Source of the DNA: Paludibacteraceae bacterium
GTDB taxonomy: Bacteria > Bacteroidota > Bacteroidia > Bacteroidales > Paludibacteraceae
Assembly: GCA_031292565.1 (NCBI GenBank)
Contig: JARLGW010000011.1
Location: forward strand, 186,001 to 250,000
DNA: 64,000 nucleotides
Reading direction: 5' to 3'
Part shown: positions 42,658-50,957 of the stretch, one piece after another
How positions within the stretch are numbered: position 1 is the first letter of the stretch
Layout of the letters: each line of letters starts with the position of its first letter
Program-made: the position numbers and the translations under genes
The notes under the pieces: generated by a model
What the model was told of the DNA's origin: nothing
The model's input: only the letters and a program-made list of their open reading frames with translations
The model's database searches: none

Positions 42658-43356
42658 TTATTTCTCTACTCGTTTTTGGATATCTTTTATTATCTCCAGT
42701 TGTGTTTTTTGCATATCGATAACCTCCTGTTGCTGATTTATAATCAAGTGGTCTATTTTTTCATGCAACATGCGTATTTCCAGTTCCGATTTCAGGTTTA
42801 CCATGTAATCTTTTTTCGCCCGTTCGCGGTCTTTATCCTCCTGTCGGTTCTGACTCATCATGATTACCGGGGCTTGCAACGCCGCTATACTGGACAAAAT
42901 CAAATTCAGCAGGATAAAAGGGTAGGGGTCGAAACCACGGTTAGCCAGCCAAAAGGCATTTAGGCAGATCCACAAAATGAGGAATACCGTGAATGAAATA
43001 ATAAACGTCCAGCTACCGCCAAACGAAGCCACCTTGTCCGCTATTCGTTGCCCGTAAGTTGTAACCTGTTTTTCGTCCTCTTCGTCCAGTTTATCCGTTA
43101 TCGTACCTTTTTCTTTCAAGGAAGCTAACACCGCCTTCTCAGGTTCCGTTAAGGGGCCTGTTTGTTCGGTAAGGAAGGTTTCAAGGTACTTTTCACGGTA
43201 GCCGTTTAATTCGCTGGCTGCCAAAAAATTATCTCTTGTAAAAGAGGGCTTATCCTTTTGTATTTGGGTTAGTATGGAGGTTCGTACCGATTTTGCCGAC
43301 ACTCGCTCTTCAATCGGAAATTCCTGATTAGATAAATCGCTGATAAAGGTTTTCAT
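42658..43356 (-). CDS. DUF1003 membrane protein
   Basis: This protein of about 232 residues has two adjacent membrane helices (WTFIISFTVFLILWICLNAFWL and FILLNLILSSIAALQAPVIMMSQNRQ). The latter carries the DUF1003 signature 'PfPFilLNl.ls..aalqaPiImmsqnrq'. The N-terminal third is soluble (SNQEFPIEERVSAKSVR). The C-terminal tail is a coiled-coil with LKSELEIRMLHEKIDHLIINQQQEVIDMQKTQLEIIKDIQKRV. Function of the family is unknown. The track start is a GTG at 43386; ATG 43356 is also plausible and is used here. Confidence 0.9.
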   Translation of the reverse strand: MKTFISDLSNQEFPIEERVSAKSVRTSILTQIQKDKPSFTRDNFLAASELNGYREKYLETFLTEQTGPLTEPEKAVLASLKEKGTITDKLDEEDEKQVTTYGQRIADKVASFGGSWTFIISFTVFLILWICLNAFWLANRGFDPYPFILLNLILSSIAALQAPVIMMSQNRQEDKDRERAKKDYMVNLKSELEIRMLHEKIDHLIINQQQEVIDMQKTQLEIIKDIQKRVEK

Positions 43357-43544
43357 ACTGACGTTATTGTTTATGTTTTTTTTCACGGAGGACAGGGTAA
43401 ATGTACAATAATTTTTGTTGAAAACGAATTGGTTATTTTATCTCGGATTGAGTGTGGTGGAAAAGTAGGCTAAGGCTTTGGTTTTTTTAAGAAGTATCAG
43501 TTAGACTATATTTTTTTATTTCTTATGTTAAACATGGAAAAAGA

Positions 43545-43575
43545 TTTATATTTTTTTGTAAAAATAATACCTTTG
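43545..43575 (+). promoter_or_regulatory. Promoter of the BspA-like gene
   Basis: TTTA (43545-43548), 19 bp, then TACCTTTG (43568-43575) nearly match TTTG-N19-TAnnTTTG. It predicts an untranslated leader of about 200 bases that contains the 104-bp inverted-repeat element. Confidence 0.55.
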
Positions 43576-43627
43576 TATAGTCTTATATAAATTTCAGTTT
43601 GAAATATTTTGCTTTTTGCAAATACTT

Positions 43628-43731
43628 AGTAACTGTTTAAATATTGAATTAAATTATCTCAAAACTGCCGAAGGATTGACATTATAATATCACCTCCTTC
43701 TGGGCTTGAAGATAAAATTTAAACAGTTACT
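43628..43731. repeat. 104-bp element with perfect 15-bp inverted ends
   Basis: agtaactgtttaaat (43628-43642) is exactly repeated in inverse as atttaaacagttact (43717-43731). Inside lies ctgccgaaggattgacattataatatcacctccttctgggc, related to the hairpin units near 42.57 kb (gaagggttgacattattat). There are no coding potential and no obvious target-site duplication. The rest of 43387-43786 is AT-rich and holds only this and the promoter. Confidence 0.65.
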
Positions 43732-43786
43732 TATCTATTTGTAAACATAAAATTAACCAATTTATTTACTAAAAAAACAAAATAAA

Positions 43787-44956
43787 ATGAGAAAAACAGT
43801 TTTTAATGTGTTGCTAATAGCATGCTTGAGTTTCAGTACTTATGCCTCGGCAGCAGTGACAACAACAGTAACAGCAACAGCCGGAGGATTGTCTGCTGCA
43901 ATTAAAAAGGCCGGATATGCAACATCGGCAGTGACGGGTTTAACTATTAATGGAACTATTGATGCTCGCGATTTTAAGATGATGCGCGACTCAATGGCCT
44001 TATTGCAGAATTTGGATATGACGAATGCCTCTATTGCTTCTTATACCGGACTAAAAGGCCCAAGTCTCAATACATTCTATGCAACAACTTATCCAGCAAA
44101 CACTATCCCTGAATTTGCTTTTGCCTTTAGTTTGGTAAATTCCACTTCTCTCGTTTCTGTTAAATTGCCAAACACTTTAACTATGATTGATGGTGATGGG
44201 TTTGCTTATTGTATGAATTTAACTTCGGTAACCTTACCCTCAAGTTTGAAAATTATTGGAAGTGCTGCATTCTCAGGATGCTCTTCCTTGCCCTCCATAT
44301 CAATTCCTACTTCAGTTGACTCTATTGCGGATCATGCCTTTATGGGGTGTTATATGTTAACCAGTCTTACTATTCCTTCTGGAGTAACAACATTGTCGGG
44401 ATGGATATGTTGTAGCTGTTCTTCTTTGTCAACTGTTACATTACCCTCTACTATAAAAACTATTGGAGATTCGGCTTTTTATAAATGTTTGTCGTTACAA
44501 TCTATAGTTCTTCCAACTACAGTATCCTCGATAGGGATAAGAGCGTTTTACAATTGTACGTCTTTAACCTCTATTACTGCAAAAAGACCTGTGGCTGTCG
44601 ATTTAACCGCTTCAGATAGCGTATTTGGTAAAGTTAATACTAAAACTTGTGCTTTACATGTATTGTCAACTTCTGCTTCATCTTACTCAACTGCGAAACA
44701 ATGGAAAGACTTTACCATAAGTGCGGATATTGTAGGTATAAACAATATTCAGACCGACAAACTGAAAATATTAACAGCTAATGGTTCTGTTGTAATTTCA
44801 GGTTTAACGGAAGGCATATCCTTTGCAATATACAATTTGCAAGGCTCTGCTATCTATAACCAAAAGGCCGATGCACAAACCGTAAGTGTTAACCTTCCAG
44901 CCAAAGGTGTGTATGTGTTGCGTGTGGGAGGCGAAAGCGTGAAATTTATTTATTAA
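43787..44956 (+). CDS. BspA-like leucine-rich repeat surface protein with T9SS-type C-terminus
   Basis: This 389-residue protein has a signal peptide (MRKTVFNVLLIACLSFSTYASA). A run of BspA/TpLRR (LRR_5) repeats covers about 110-290, such as LTMIDGDGFAYCMNLTSVTLPSSLKIIGSAAFSGCSSLPSISIPTSVDSIADHAFMGC. The C-terminal 80 residues are sorting-domain-like: ILTANGSVVISGLTEGISFAIYNLQGSAIYNQ, then LPAKGVYVLRVGGESVKFIY. BspA-type proteins act in adhesion or ligand binding. T9SS export to the surface is inferred from the C-terminus. It is monocistronic, with promoter, structured leader and terminator. Confidence 0.9.
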   Translation: MRKTVFNVLLIACLSFSTYASAAVTTTVTATAGGLSAAIKKAGYATSAVTGLTINGTIDARDFKMMRDSMALLQNLDMTNASIASYTGLKGPSLNTFYATTYPANTIPEFAFAFSLVNSTSLVSVKLPNTLTMIDGDGFAYCMNLTSVTLPSSLKIIGSAAFSGCSSLPSISIPTSVDSIADHAFMGCYMLTSLTIPSGVTTLSGWICCSCSSLSTVTLPSTIKTIGDSAFYKCLSLQSIVLPTTVSSIGIRAFYNCTSLTSITAKRPVAVDLTASDSVFGKVNTKTCALHVLSTSASSYSTAKQWKDFTISADIVGINNIQTDKLKILTANGSVVISGLTEGISFAIYNLQGSAIYNQKADAQTVSVNLPAKGVYVLRVGGESVKFIY

Positions 44957-44980
44957 ATATCTTATATTCAATGCTTAATT

Positions 44981-45011
44981 AAGAGCCTGACATGTGTTAG
45001 GCTCTTTTTTC
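44981..45011 (+). terminator. Terminator after the BspA-like gene
   Basis: aagagcct...aggctctt forms an 8- to 10-bp stem followed by TTTTTT, 25 bp after the stop codon. Confidence 0.85.
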
Positions 45012-45076
45012 GTTTGTTAGGTAAGCTTAAATAAAGTTTCACAAACATTAATAGCCTTATTAAATGAAGATTTTCC

Positions 45077-45141
45077 TATCTTTGCCCTACAAAATCTAAA
45101 AGTAATCATAACCCGAATTCTCTACAAAAAGAGAGTTCGGG
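45077..45141 (+). promoter_or_regulatory. mfd promoter element and leader hairpin
   Basis: A -7 element TATCTTTG is at 45077-45084. The leader then forms a 12-bp stem (cccgaattctct / agagagttcggg, one wobble; 45112-45123 with 45130-45141; loop acaaaa) ending 15 bases before the TTG start codon. There is no T-run, so it is not a classic terminator. It may affect initiation at the weak start codon. Confidence 0.5.
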
Positions 45142-45156
45142 CTAATATCATTTGTT

Positions 45157-48100
45157 TTGACGCTGTACGAATTATTCCATCTATACGCCAAGCACCCTCA
45201 GGTGCAGGCGGTAACAGAAATCCTGCAAACAAGCGATGCAGGCAGTATCACCGTGTCCGGTTTGCAAGGGTCGTCCGTGTCGTTGGTGCTCGCTGCCGTG
45301 CACGTCAAGCGGGCATCCACCTCCCTGTTTATTGCCGAGGATCAAGAGTCCGCCGCCTATCTCTACAACGATTTGGTGCAGATACTAGGCATGGACGAGG
45401 TGCTGTTTTTCCCTTCCTCGTATAAAAAATCATTCAAATATGGGCAGATAGATTCGGCCAACGAAATTTTGCGCACCGATGTGCTCAACCGTCTGTCGGG
45501 CAGCGGGGCTGGTGTCTTGGTGGTGTCGTACCCCGAAGCGGTGGCCGAAAAAGTGATAACCACGGCCGCCTTGCGCGAAAAGATTTTGCAACTCACCGTG
45601 GGCGAGTGTGTGGATACCGAATTTATTATCGAACTGCTGCTGAGCTACGGCTTCGAGCGGGTGGATTTTGTGTACGAGCCGGGGCAGTTTTCCAGCCGGG
45701 GGAGTATCATTGATATCTTTTCGTTTTCCAACGAATTGCCTTTTCGTGTCGATTTCTTCGGTAACGAGGTGGAAACGATCCGCCTGTTTGACATCGAAAC
45801 GCAGCTTTCGACCGACGACCGTCAATCGGTTAGCATTGTGCCCGACATCCACCGCGACTTGAAATCGGAAACGGTTTCGTTTTTACACTTCGCACCCGAT
45901 AACACGCTGCTGTTGATGAACGATTATCGTTTCGTGACGGATCGTATCAACCAACTCTATGATGAGGCGTTGGTGGCTGTAAACCAGTCGGAAAACAAAA
46001 AATCGGACTTGCACGACCGATTAATCACGGGTGATGATTTTCTACACGAAATGACCGATTTCCGCAAGCTGGAGTTTGTAAGTAAGGCTTGCTTGCCCGA
46101 TACCCGCACGGTGGAATTTAAAACCGCTCCCCAACCGCTTTATCATAAAAATTTCGATTTGGTGGTAAGCTCTTTCAAGGAATTTATGCAGGAGGGGTAC
46201 AAGATATACATCCTGAGCGACAGCGTGAAACAGACGGATCGCATACAGGCCATTTTTGAAGATAAAGGTGAAACCCTATCTTTTATGCCCGTGTTGAAAA
46301 CCTTGCACGAGGGGTTTGTGGATCATGATATTTCCTGCTGTTTCTTTTCCGATCACCAGTTGTTCGACCGCTTTCATAAATACTCACTCAAGTCCGACAA
46401 AGCCCGTAGTGGCAAGGTATTGCTCACGCTCAAGGAGCTGAATCAGTTTCAGTTAGGTGATTACGTTACGCATATCGACCACGGGGTGGGGCGTTTCGGC
46501 GGCTTGTTCAAAACCGAGGTGAACGGTAAGATGCAGGAGATAATCAAGCTGGTGTATCGCGACGAAGATATTATTTTTGTGAGCATACACAACCTGCACC
46601 GTATCTCCAAATACAAAGGCAAGGAGGGCGAACCGCCCAAGATAAATAAACTGGGCTCCGGAGCGTGGGAGAAACTGAAGGAGCGCACCAAGAAAAAGGT
46701 GAAGGACATCGCCCGCGAGTTGATTCAGCTTTATGCCCGAAGGAAAGCGGAACAGGGTTTTGCGTTTTCGCCGGACACGTATTTGCAACAGGAGCTAGAG
46801 GCTTCGTTTATTTACGAGGACACGCCCGATCAGGTAAAAGCTACCGCCGACGTGAAGCAGGATATGGAAAAGCAATTGCCCATGGATAGGCTGGTGTGTG
46901 GCGACGTGGGCTTTGGTAAAACCGAAGTGGCCATGCGTGCCGCCTTCAAAGCGGCCACGGATGGGAAACAGGTGGCGGTGTTGGTGCCTACCACGGTGCT
47001 TGCCACTCAGCATTTTAAATCGTTCAGGGAGCGGTTGAAAGATTTTCCGTGCCGGGTGGATTACCTGTCAAGAGCCCGTAAGCCTGCTGATGTAAAAGCT
47101 ATCTTGCATGATTTGCACGAGGGTAAAATAGATATTCTAATAGGCACACATAAATTGGTGGGCAAGGAGGTGAAGTTTAAAGACCTTGGCTTGCTGATTA
47201 TCGATGAGGAACAAAAGTTCGGCGTTTCGGTGAAAGAAAAACTGAAATCGCTGAAAGTGAATGTAGATACGCTCACTATGACGGCTACGCCGATACCACG
47301 CACGTTGCAATTTTCGTTGTTGGGAGCCAGGGATTTATCTATTATCAACACTCCGCCACCGAATCGCTATCCGGTGCAAACGGAGGTGTATCCTTTTGGC
47401 GAAGAGATTATTAAAGAAGCTATTGAGCGGGAGATGAACCGCAACGGACAGGTGTTTATCGTGAACAACCGTATCCAAAATATCTACGAACTGGAGGCTT
47501 TGGTAAAAAAGGTGGTTCCGCAAGCACGCGTTTGCGTAGGTCATGGCCAAATGGATGCCGAGAAGCTGGAACAGATAATAGTGGATTACATTGATTACGA
47601 GTATGATGTGCTGATTGCTACTACCATTATAGAGTCGGGTATCGACATCTCAAATGCGAATACGATTATTATTAATAACGCGCATCAGTTCGGGTTGAGC
47701 GACTTGCACCAGTTGCGTGGTAGAGTGGGGCGTAGTAACCGCAAGGCTTACTGTTACTTGCTGGCTCCGCCTATGAGTGTGCTTACCCCCGAAGCCCGCC
47801 GACGGTTGCAGGCTATTGAAACGTTTGCCGACTTGGGTAGCGGTTTTCATATTGCTATGCAGGATTTGGACATCCGTGGTGCGGGTAATATGCTTGGTGC
47901 GGAGCAAAGTGGTTTTATCGCGGACTTGGGTTACGAAACGTATCAGAAAATATTGAATGAGGCGGTACATGAGCTGAAAGACGAAGAGTTTGCCGATTTG
48001 TATGCCGACGAAATAAAGGCTAAGGATAAAGAATATAAGTTTGTTACGGATTGCCAGTTGGAGTCCGATCTGGAATTGATGTTGCCTACACATTATATAG

Positions 48101-48516
48101 AGAATGTGTCCGAGCGTATGAGTTTGTACCGGGAGTTGGACAACCTGTCCACCGAGGATGAGCTAACGGATTTTGAAAAACGCTTGGAAGACCGTTTCGG
48201 AAAACTACCGCAGGAGGTGTTGCAATTGATGACTGCTATCCGTTTGCGTTGGGTAGCTATACTGCTTGGCTTTGAAAAAGTGGTGCTAAAGAATGAGCGG
48301 ATGATTGGGTATTTGGTTTCCAACCTAAATTCCAGTTATTATCAGACTAATGTTTTTGGTGCGGTGCTGGGCTACATGGCTAGCAACCCGCGTATTTGCC
48401 AGCTGAAGGAGCAGCATAATCGACGCTCGGTATCTATCAAAAATGTGAAAACGGTGGATCAAGCGTATGCTATTTTGCAGGACATAAAGCAGATGGAAAC
48501 GGTGGCTGTGGAATGA
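45157..48516 (+). CDS. mfd: Transcription-repair coupling factor Mfd
   Basis: This 1119-residue translocase removes stalled RNA polymerase and recruits UvrA. It has an N-terminal UvrB-like part, then the CarD-like polymerase-interacting domain at QLGDYVTHIDHGVGRFGGLFK (about 435). The RecG-like motor follows, with Walker A CGDVGFGKTEVAMRAAFKAA, IGTHKLVGKEVKFKDLGLLIIDEEQKFGV, TMTATPIPRTLQFSLLGARDLSII, ATTIIESGIDISNANT and HQLRGRVGRSNRKAYCYLL. A C-terminal TRCF domain closes it. The start is TTG 45157; MTLYELFHLYAKHPQ aligns with the usual Bacteroides N-terminus and no ATG is nearby in frame. Confidence 0.97.
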   Translation: MTLYELFHLYAKHPQVQAVTEILQTSDAGSITVSGLQGSSVSLVLAAVHVKRASTSLFIAEDQESAAYLYNDLVQILGMDEVLFFPSSYKKSFKYGQIDSANEILRTDVLNRLSGSGAGVLVVSYPEAVAEKVITTAALREKILQLTVGECVDTEFIIELLLSYGFERVDFVYEPGQFSSRGSIIDIFSFSNELPFRVDFFGNEVETIRLFDIETQLSTDDRQSVSIVPDIHRDLKSETVSFLHFAPDNTLLLMNDYRFVTDRINQLYDEALVAVNQSENKKSDLHDRLITGDDFLHEMTDFRKLEFVSKACLPDTRTVEFKTAPQPLYHKNFDLVVSSFKEFMQEGYKIYILSDSVKQTDRIQAIFEDKGETLSFMPVLKTLHEGFVDHDISCCFFSDHQLFDRFHKYSLKSDKARSGKVLLTLKELNQFQLGDYVTHIDHGVGRFGGLFKTEVNGKMQEIIKLVYRDEDIIFVSIHNLHRISKYKGKEGEPPKINKLGSGAWEKLKERTKKKVKDIARELIQLYARRKAEQGFAFSPDTYLQQELEASFIYEDTPDQVKATADVKQDMEKQLPMDRLVCGDVGFGKTEVAMRAAFKAATDGKQVAVLVPTTVLATQHFKSFRERLKDFPCRVDYLSRARKPADVKAILHDLHEGKIDILIGTHKLVGKEVKFKDLGLLIIDEEQKFGVSVKEKLKSLKVNVDTLTMTATPIPRTLQFSLLGARDLSIINTPPPNRYPVQTEVYPFGEEIIKEAIEREMNRNGQVFIVNNRIQNIYELEALVKKVVPQARVCVGHGQMDAEKLEQIIVDYIDYEYDVLIATTIIESGIDISNANTIIINNAHQFGLSDLHQLRGRVGRSNRKAYCYLLAPPMSVLTPEARRRLQAIETFADLGSGFHIAMQDLDIRGAGNMLGAEQSGFIADLGYETYQKILNEAVHELKDEEFADLYADEIKAKDKEYKFVTDCQLESDLELMLPTHYIENVSERMSLYRELDNLSTEDELTDFEKRLEDRFGKLPQEVLQLMTAIRLRWVAILLGFEKVVLKNERMIGYLVSNLNSSYYQTNVFGAVLGYMASNPRICQLKEQHNRRSVSIKNVKTVDQAYAILQDIKQMETVAVE

Positions 48517-49082
48517 TAGAAGAGATTAAACGCGAAGACACAAGGATGCTAAGAAATATTCTTTTAGTTTTTAAATTCTAAGATGTCTTAAAATAAGAAA
48601 CACAATGACGTTAAGAATCAGATGGTTAAATCTTGCTACTTAGCGTCATTGCGTTTATAAAAAAAGAAAAAGCTGAAGGCCTGTTGAGAAAACTCCTATT
48701 AATAGGATTTGAGACATTGGCTTTCTTTGTAATCTGCCGTGTTACGAAAACAACCCGAAGGTGCAGCCCGCCATTGAAAACTTAATTTAGAGTCCCGGAA
48801 TTTTTAACTTGTTGAGTTTTCCAATCTCTGCCATCAGCTTCATACAAATGTAAACAAATAAATGGTTCGATCAAACTTTTTACTGCATTATTTTCCCGAA
48901 ATGTTATTTAACATAATGAATGTCATTTTTGGAAAGTATTCGATAATATAGCAAGAAAGAATGAAAGCATGGAAATGTTAAAAGCTAAAAAAGCCCTTCT
49001 ATAAGGGCTTTTTTCTATCTGTTATCAGCTAAAGGATTGATTTCTATGAAATAATAAGATTCGATATTAGCATCTATTCGGC
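48517..49082. other. Intergenic region with dispersed repeat, possible element remnant and terminator
   Basis: 48531-48660 is a CGCGAAGACACAAGG...CTTAGCGTCATTGCG repeat of the CGCAAAG family. 48678-48850 holds ggcctgttgagaaaactcc followed, on the minus strand, by a short frame MKLMAEIGKLNKLKIPGL (48787-48843) and an overlapping open frame. This may be the decayed 3' end of a mobile element, but no recognised transposase motif survives. The rest is AT-rich. Confidence 0.35.
48987..49014. terminator. Bidirectional terminator after the DUF4301 gene
   Basis: aaaaaagccctt-ctat-aagggctttttt is a perfect 12-bp stem with A and T runs on both sides, 70 bp beyond the DUF4301 stop codon (minus strand). 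Confidence 0.85.
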
Positions 49083-50588
49083 CTATTGATGTTCTTCTCG
49101 AAGTAGGTCGTTTACGGTTTTTACAGGGTTAAAGGTCAGAACGGGCACTTCTACAAAGATAGTGTTCCAGTCGCTCATGGCACCGTTCCATAATCCGGGA
49201 AGTTCGAGAGCTTTCAGTTCTTTTCCGTTTTTTGATTTGGAGGAAATAAAGCCTGTGTTTTTGTCCACGTACAAGGTCAGGTCGAACTTGTTGCCTTTGT
49301 AATCTTTGATGCCGCATACTAAATCAACAGGGTTGAAGTGGGTGGCGGTTTTCATTATGGTTACAGAACGCTCGTGATTCATGTCTATTTGAGAGCTTTC
49401 CAATATTTGCGGAGAGATGCTACCATCTTTGTTTACAATAAGATATGGGCCACCTCCTGGTTCTCCTTCGTTTTTCACCATGCCGCATACGCGGATAGGG
49501 CGGTTGAGCTTTCCTTTTAAATAGGAGATAAGTTCTTGCTTGGAGAAAGTGTTTGTCCGTTGGTTTTTATTGAATAACTTTTTTTCGCAGAAATCGATAA
49601 TTTCTTTTAATGATACATCATTAATATTTTCATTATCAAGCTCTTCCAAGTATTTAAACGACTGTTCCTGCAACGAAACCAAGATGCCTGCAATCAATTT
49701 CTTGTAGGTAATGGTGGTTTCTTTCAAGCGGTCGGGCACTACGTTATCAATGTTCTTGATAAACACGATGTCAGCATCCAAGTCGTTGAGGTTTTCAATT
49801 AACGCCCCATGTCCTCCTGGACGGAAAACAGGTTTGCCGTTATCTATAAAGGGTTCGTTGTTACTATCCGCCGCTATGGTGTCGGTGGATTTCTTTTGTT
49901 CTGAAAAGCTTATATTGTATTGAGCATCAAACGCTTTACTGTATTTTTCCAATACATTATCTATGTGGTTGGCAAATAGATCTTTGTGTTCGGTTGAAAC
50001 AGTGAAATGGATGGTCACTTGTTTCCCTCTTTTAGTATATAGAGCACCTTCTACTAGATGTTCCTCTACCGGCGTACGGTTTTCCGTTGGATAACGATGG
50101 AATTTTAATAACCCTTTAGGCAGATGTCCATAATTTAAACCTCCCTGGTTTAATAGGTTTGTAATAATTGTTTTAAATTTTTTTTCTTCCAACAATTTTT
50201 CCAATGATTTACCGTTTAAATTCATGCAAACGGCATTTAAATCGTTGTAGAAGGCGAAAGACCTAATTAGTGTAAAAAAATATTTTTCGAACTCCTTTTC
50301 AGGTTCATTGTAATCAGCATCTAAAAATTCAAACAAATCTTTGAACATCCGGCTGGCAGCTCCGGACGCGGGAACAAATTTTATCACCGTATTGTTTTTC
50401 GATAAATACGTTTCCCAAGCAGATAGAAAAATATTTTTCTCATTGATTTTAAGTATTCCATCTCCAATTTCAGCGGCTTTAGAGATCTTTAAAAATGGAA
50501 ATCCTGTTTTGAATGCATTAAGTTGTTCTTCTATCTTTTGTGTTGAAATAAAAGGTGTGGCTAATAGATTCAAATTGCTTGTATTCAT
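49083..50588 (-). CDS. DUF4301 protein
   Basis: This 501-residue cytoplasmic protein of the Bacteroidetes family DUF4301 has the N-terminal block FKTGFPFLKISKAAEIGDGILKI. A glycine/serine loop FVPASGAASRMFKDLFEFL (about 75-93) recalls the PxxGxGTR loop of sugar nucleotidyltransferases. Later segments are NYGHLPKGLLKFHRY, FRPGGHGALIENLNDLDADIVFIKNIDN and ICGMVKNEGEPGGGPYLIVNKDGS. The GHGAL and VFIKNIDN segments also look like a nucleotidyltransferase core. No enzyme activity is established. It is monocistronic. Confidence 0.9.
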   Translation of the reverse strand: MNTSNLNLLATPFISTQKIEEQLNAFKTGFPFLKISKAAEIGDGILKINEKNIFLSAWETYLSKNNTVIKFVPASGAASRMFKDLFEFLDADYNEPEKEFEKYFFTLIRSFAFYNDLNAVCMNLNGKSLEKLLEEKKFKTIITNLLNQGGLNYGHLPKGLLKFHRYPTENRTPVEEHLVEGALYTKRGKQVTIHFTVSTEHKDLFANHIDNVLEKYSKAFDAQYNISFSEQKKSTDTIAADSNNEPFIDNGKPVFRPGGHGALIENLNDLDADIVFIKNIDNVVPDRLKETTITYKKLIAGILVSLQEQSFKYLEELDNENINDVSLKEIIDFCEKKLFNKNQRTNTFSKQELISYLKGKLNRPIRVCGMVKNEGEPGGGPYLIVNKDGSISPQILESSQIDMNHERSVTIMKTATHFNPVDLVCGIKDYKGNKFDLTLYVDKNTGFISSKSKNGKELKALELPGLWNGAMSDWNTIFVEVPVLTFNPVKTVNDLLREEHQ

Positions 50589-50957
50589 TCCTATTCAGAT
50601 TTAAATTTATTTACATTACAAAGAAACTACTTTTTGTCCATTTTTCTTTATTCTTTAGCTGGATTTTTAATGAAAATGAAGCAATATTCTTTAATAGTTT
50701 TTGGATTTTGAGCAACGATTAATAAAATAAATTTTAAGGTGAAAAATGCAATATCTGATTTCATTTACCTCGTTTTTATAATATTATTAATATATTTGTG
50801 ACCTGAAAATTAGGTGAAATATGTAAAAATGTAGTGATACATTTCGGATACAACACGATGAAGTGTTAAATTATTTATCTAAAATTCTGTAAATCAATCT
50901 TATTTTCTTATGAGAAATGAATACTATAATAATTAACTAACCATTAAATTAAAATCT
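50589..50957 (+). promoter_or_regulatory. Upstream region of the pectin utilisation locus
   Basis: About 370 AT-rich bases hold no gene. A -7-like TATATTTG lies at 50791-50798, with no good -33 partner at 19 bp. This would leave a 160-base leader that includes a small hairpin (acctgaaaattaggt). No regulator gene (HTCS, ECF sigma/anti-sigma) is next to the locus. Confidence 0.4.

Noticed and set aside
47650-48093. 147-residue minus-strand ORF inside mfd
   Set aside because: It is a frame shadow of the conserved Mfd helicase region.
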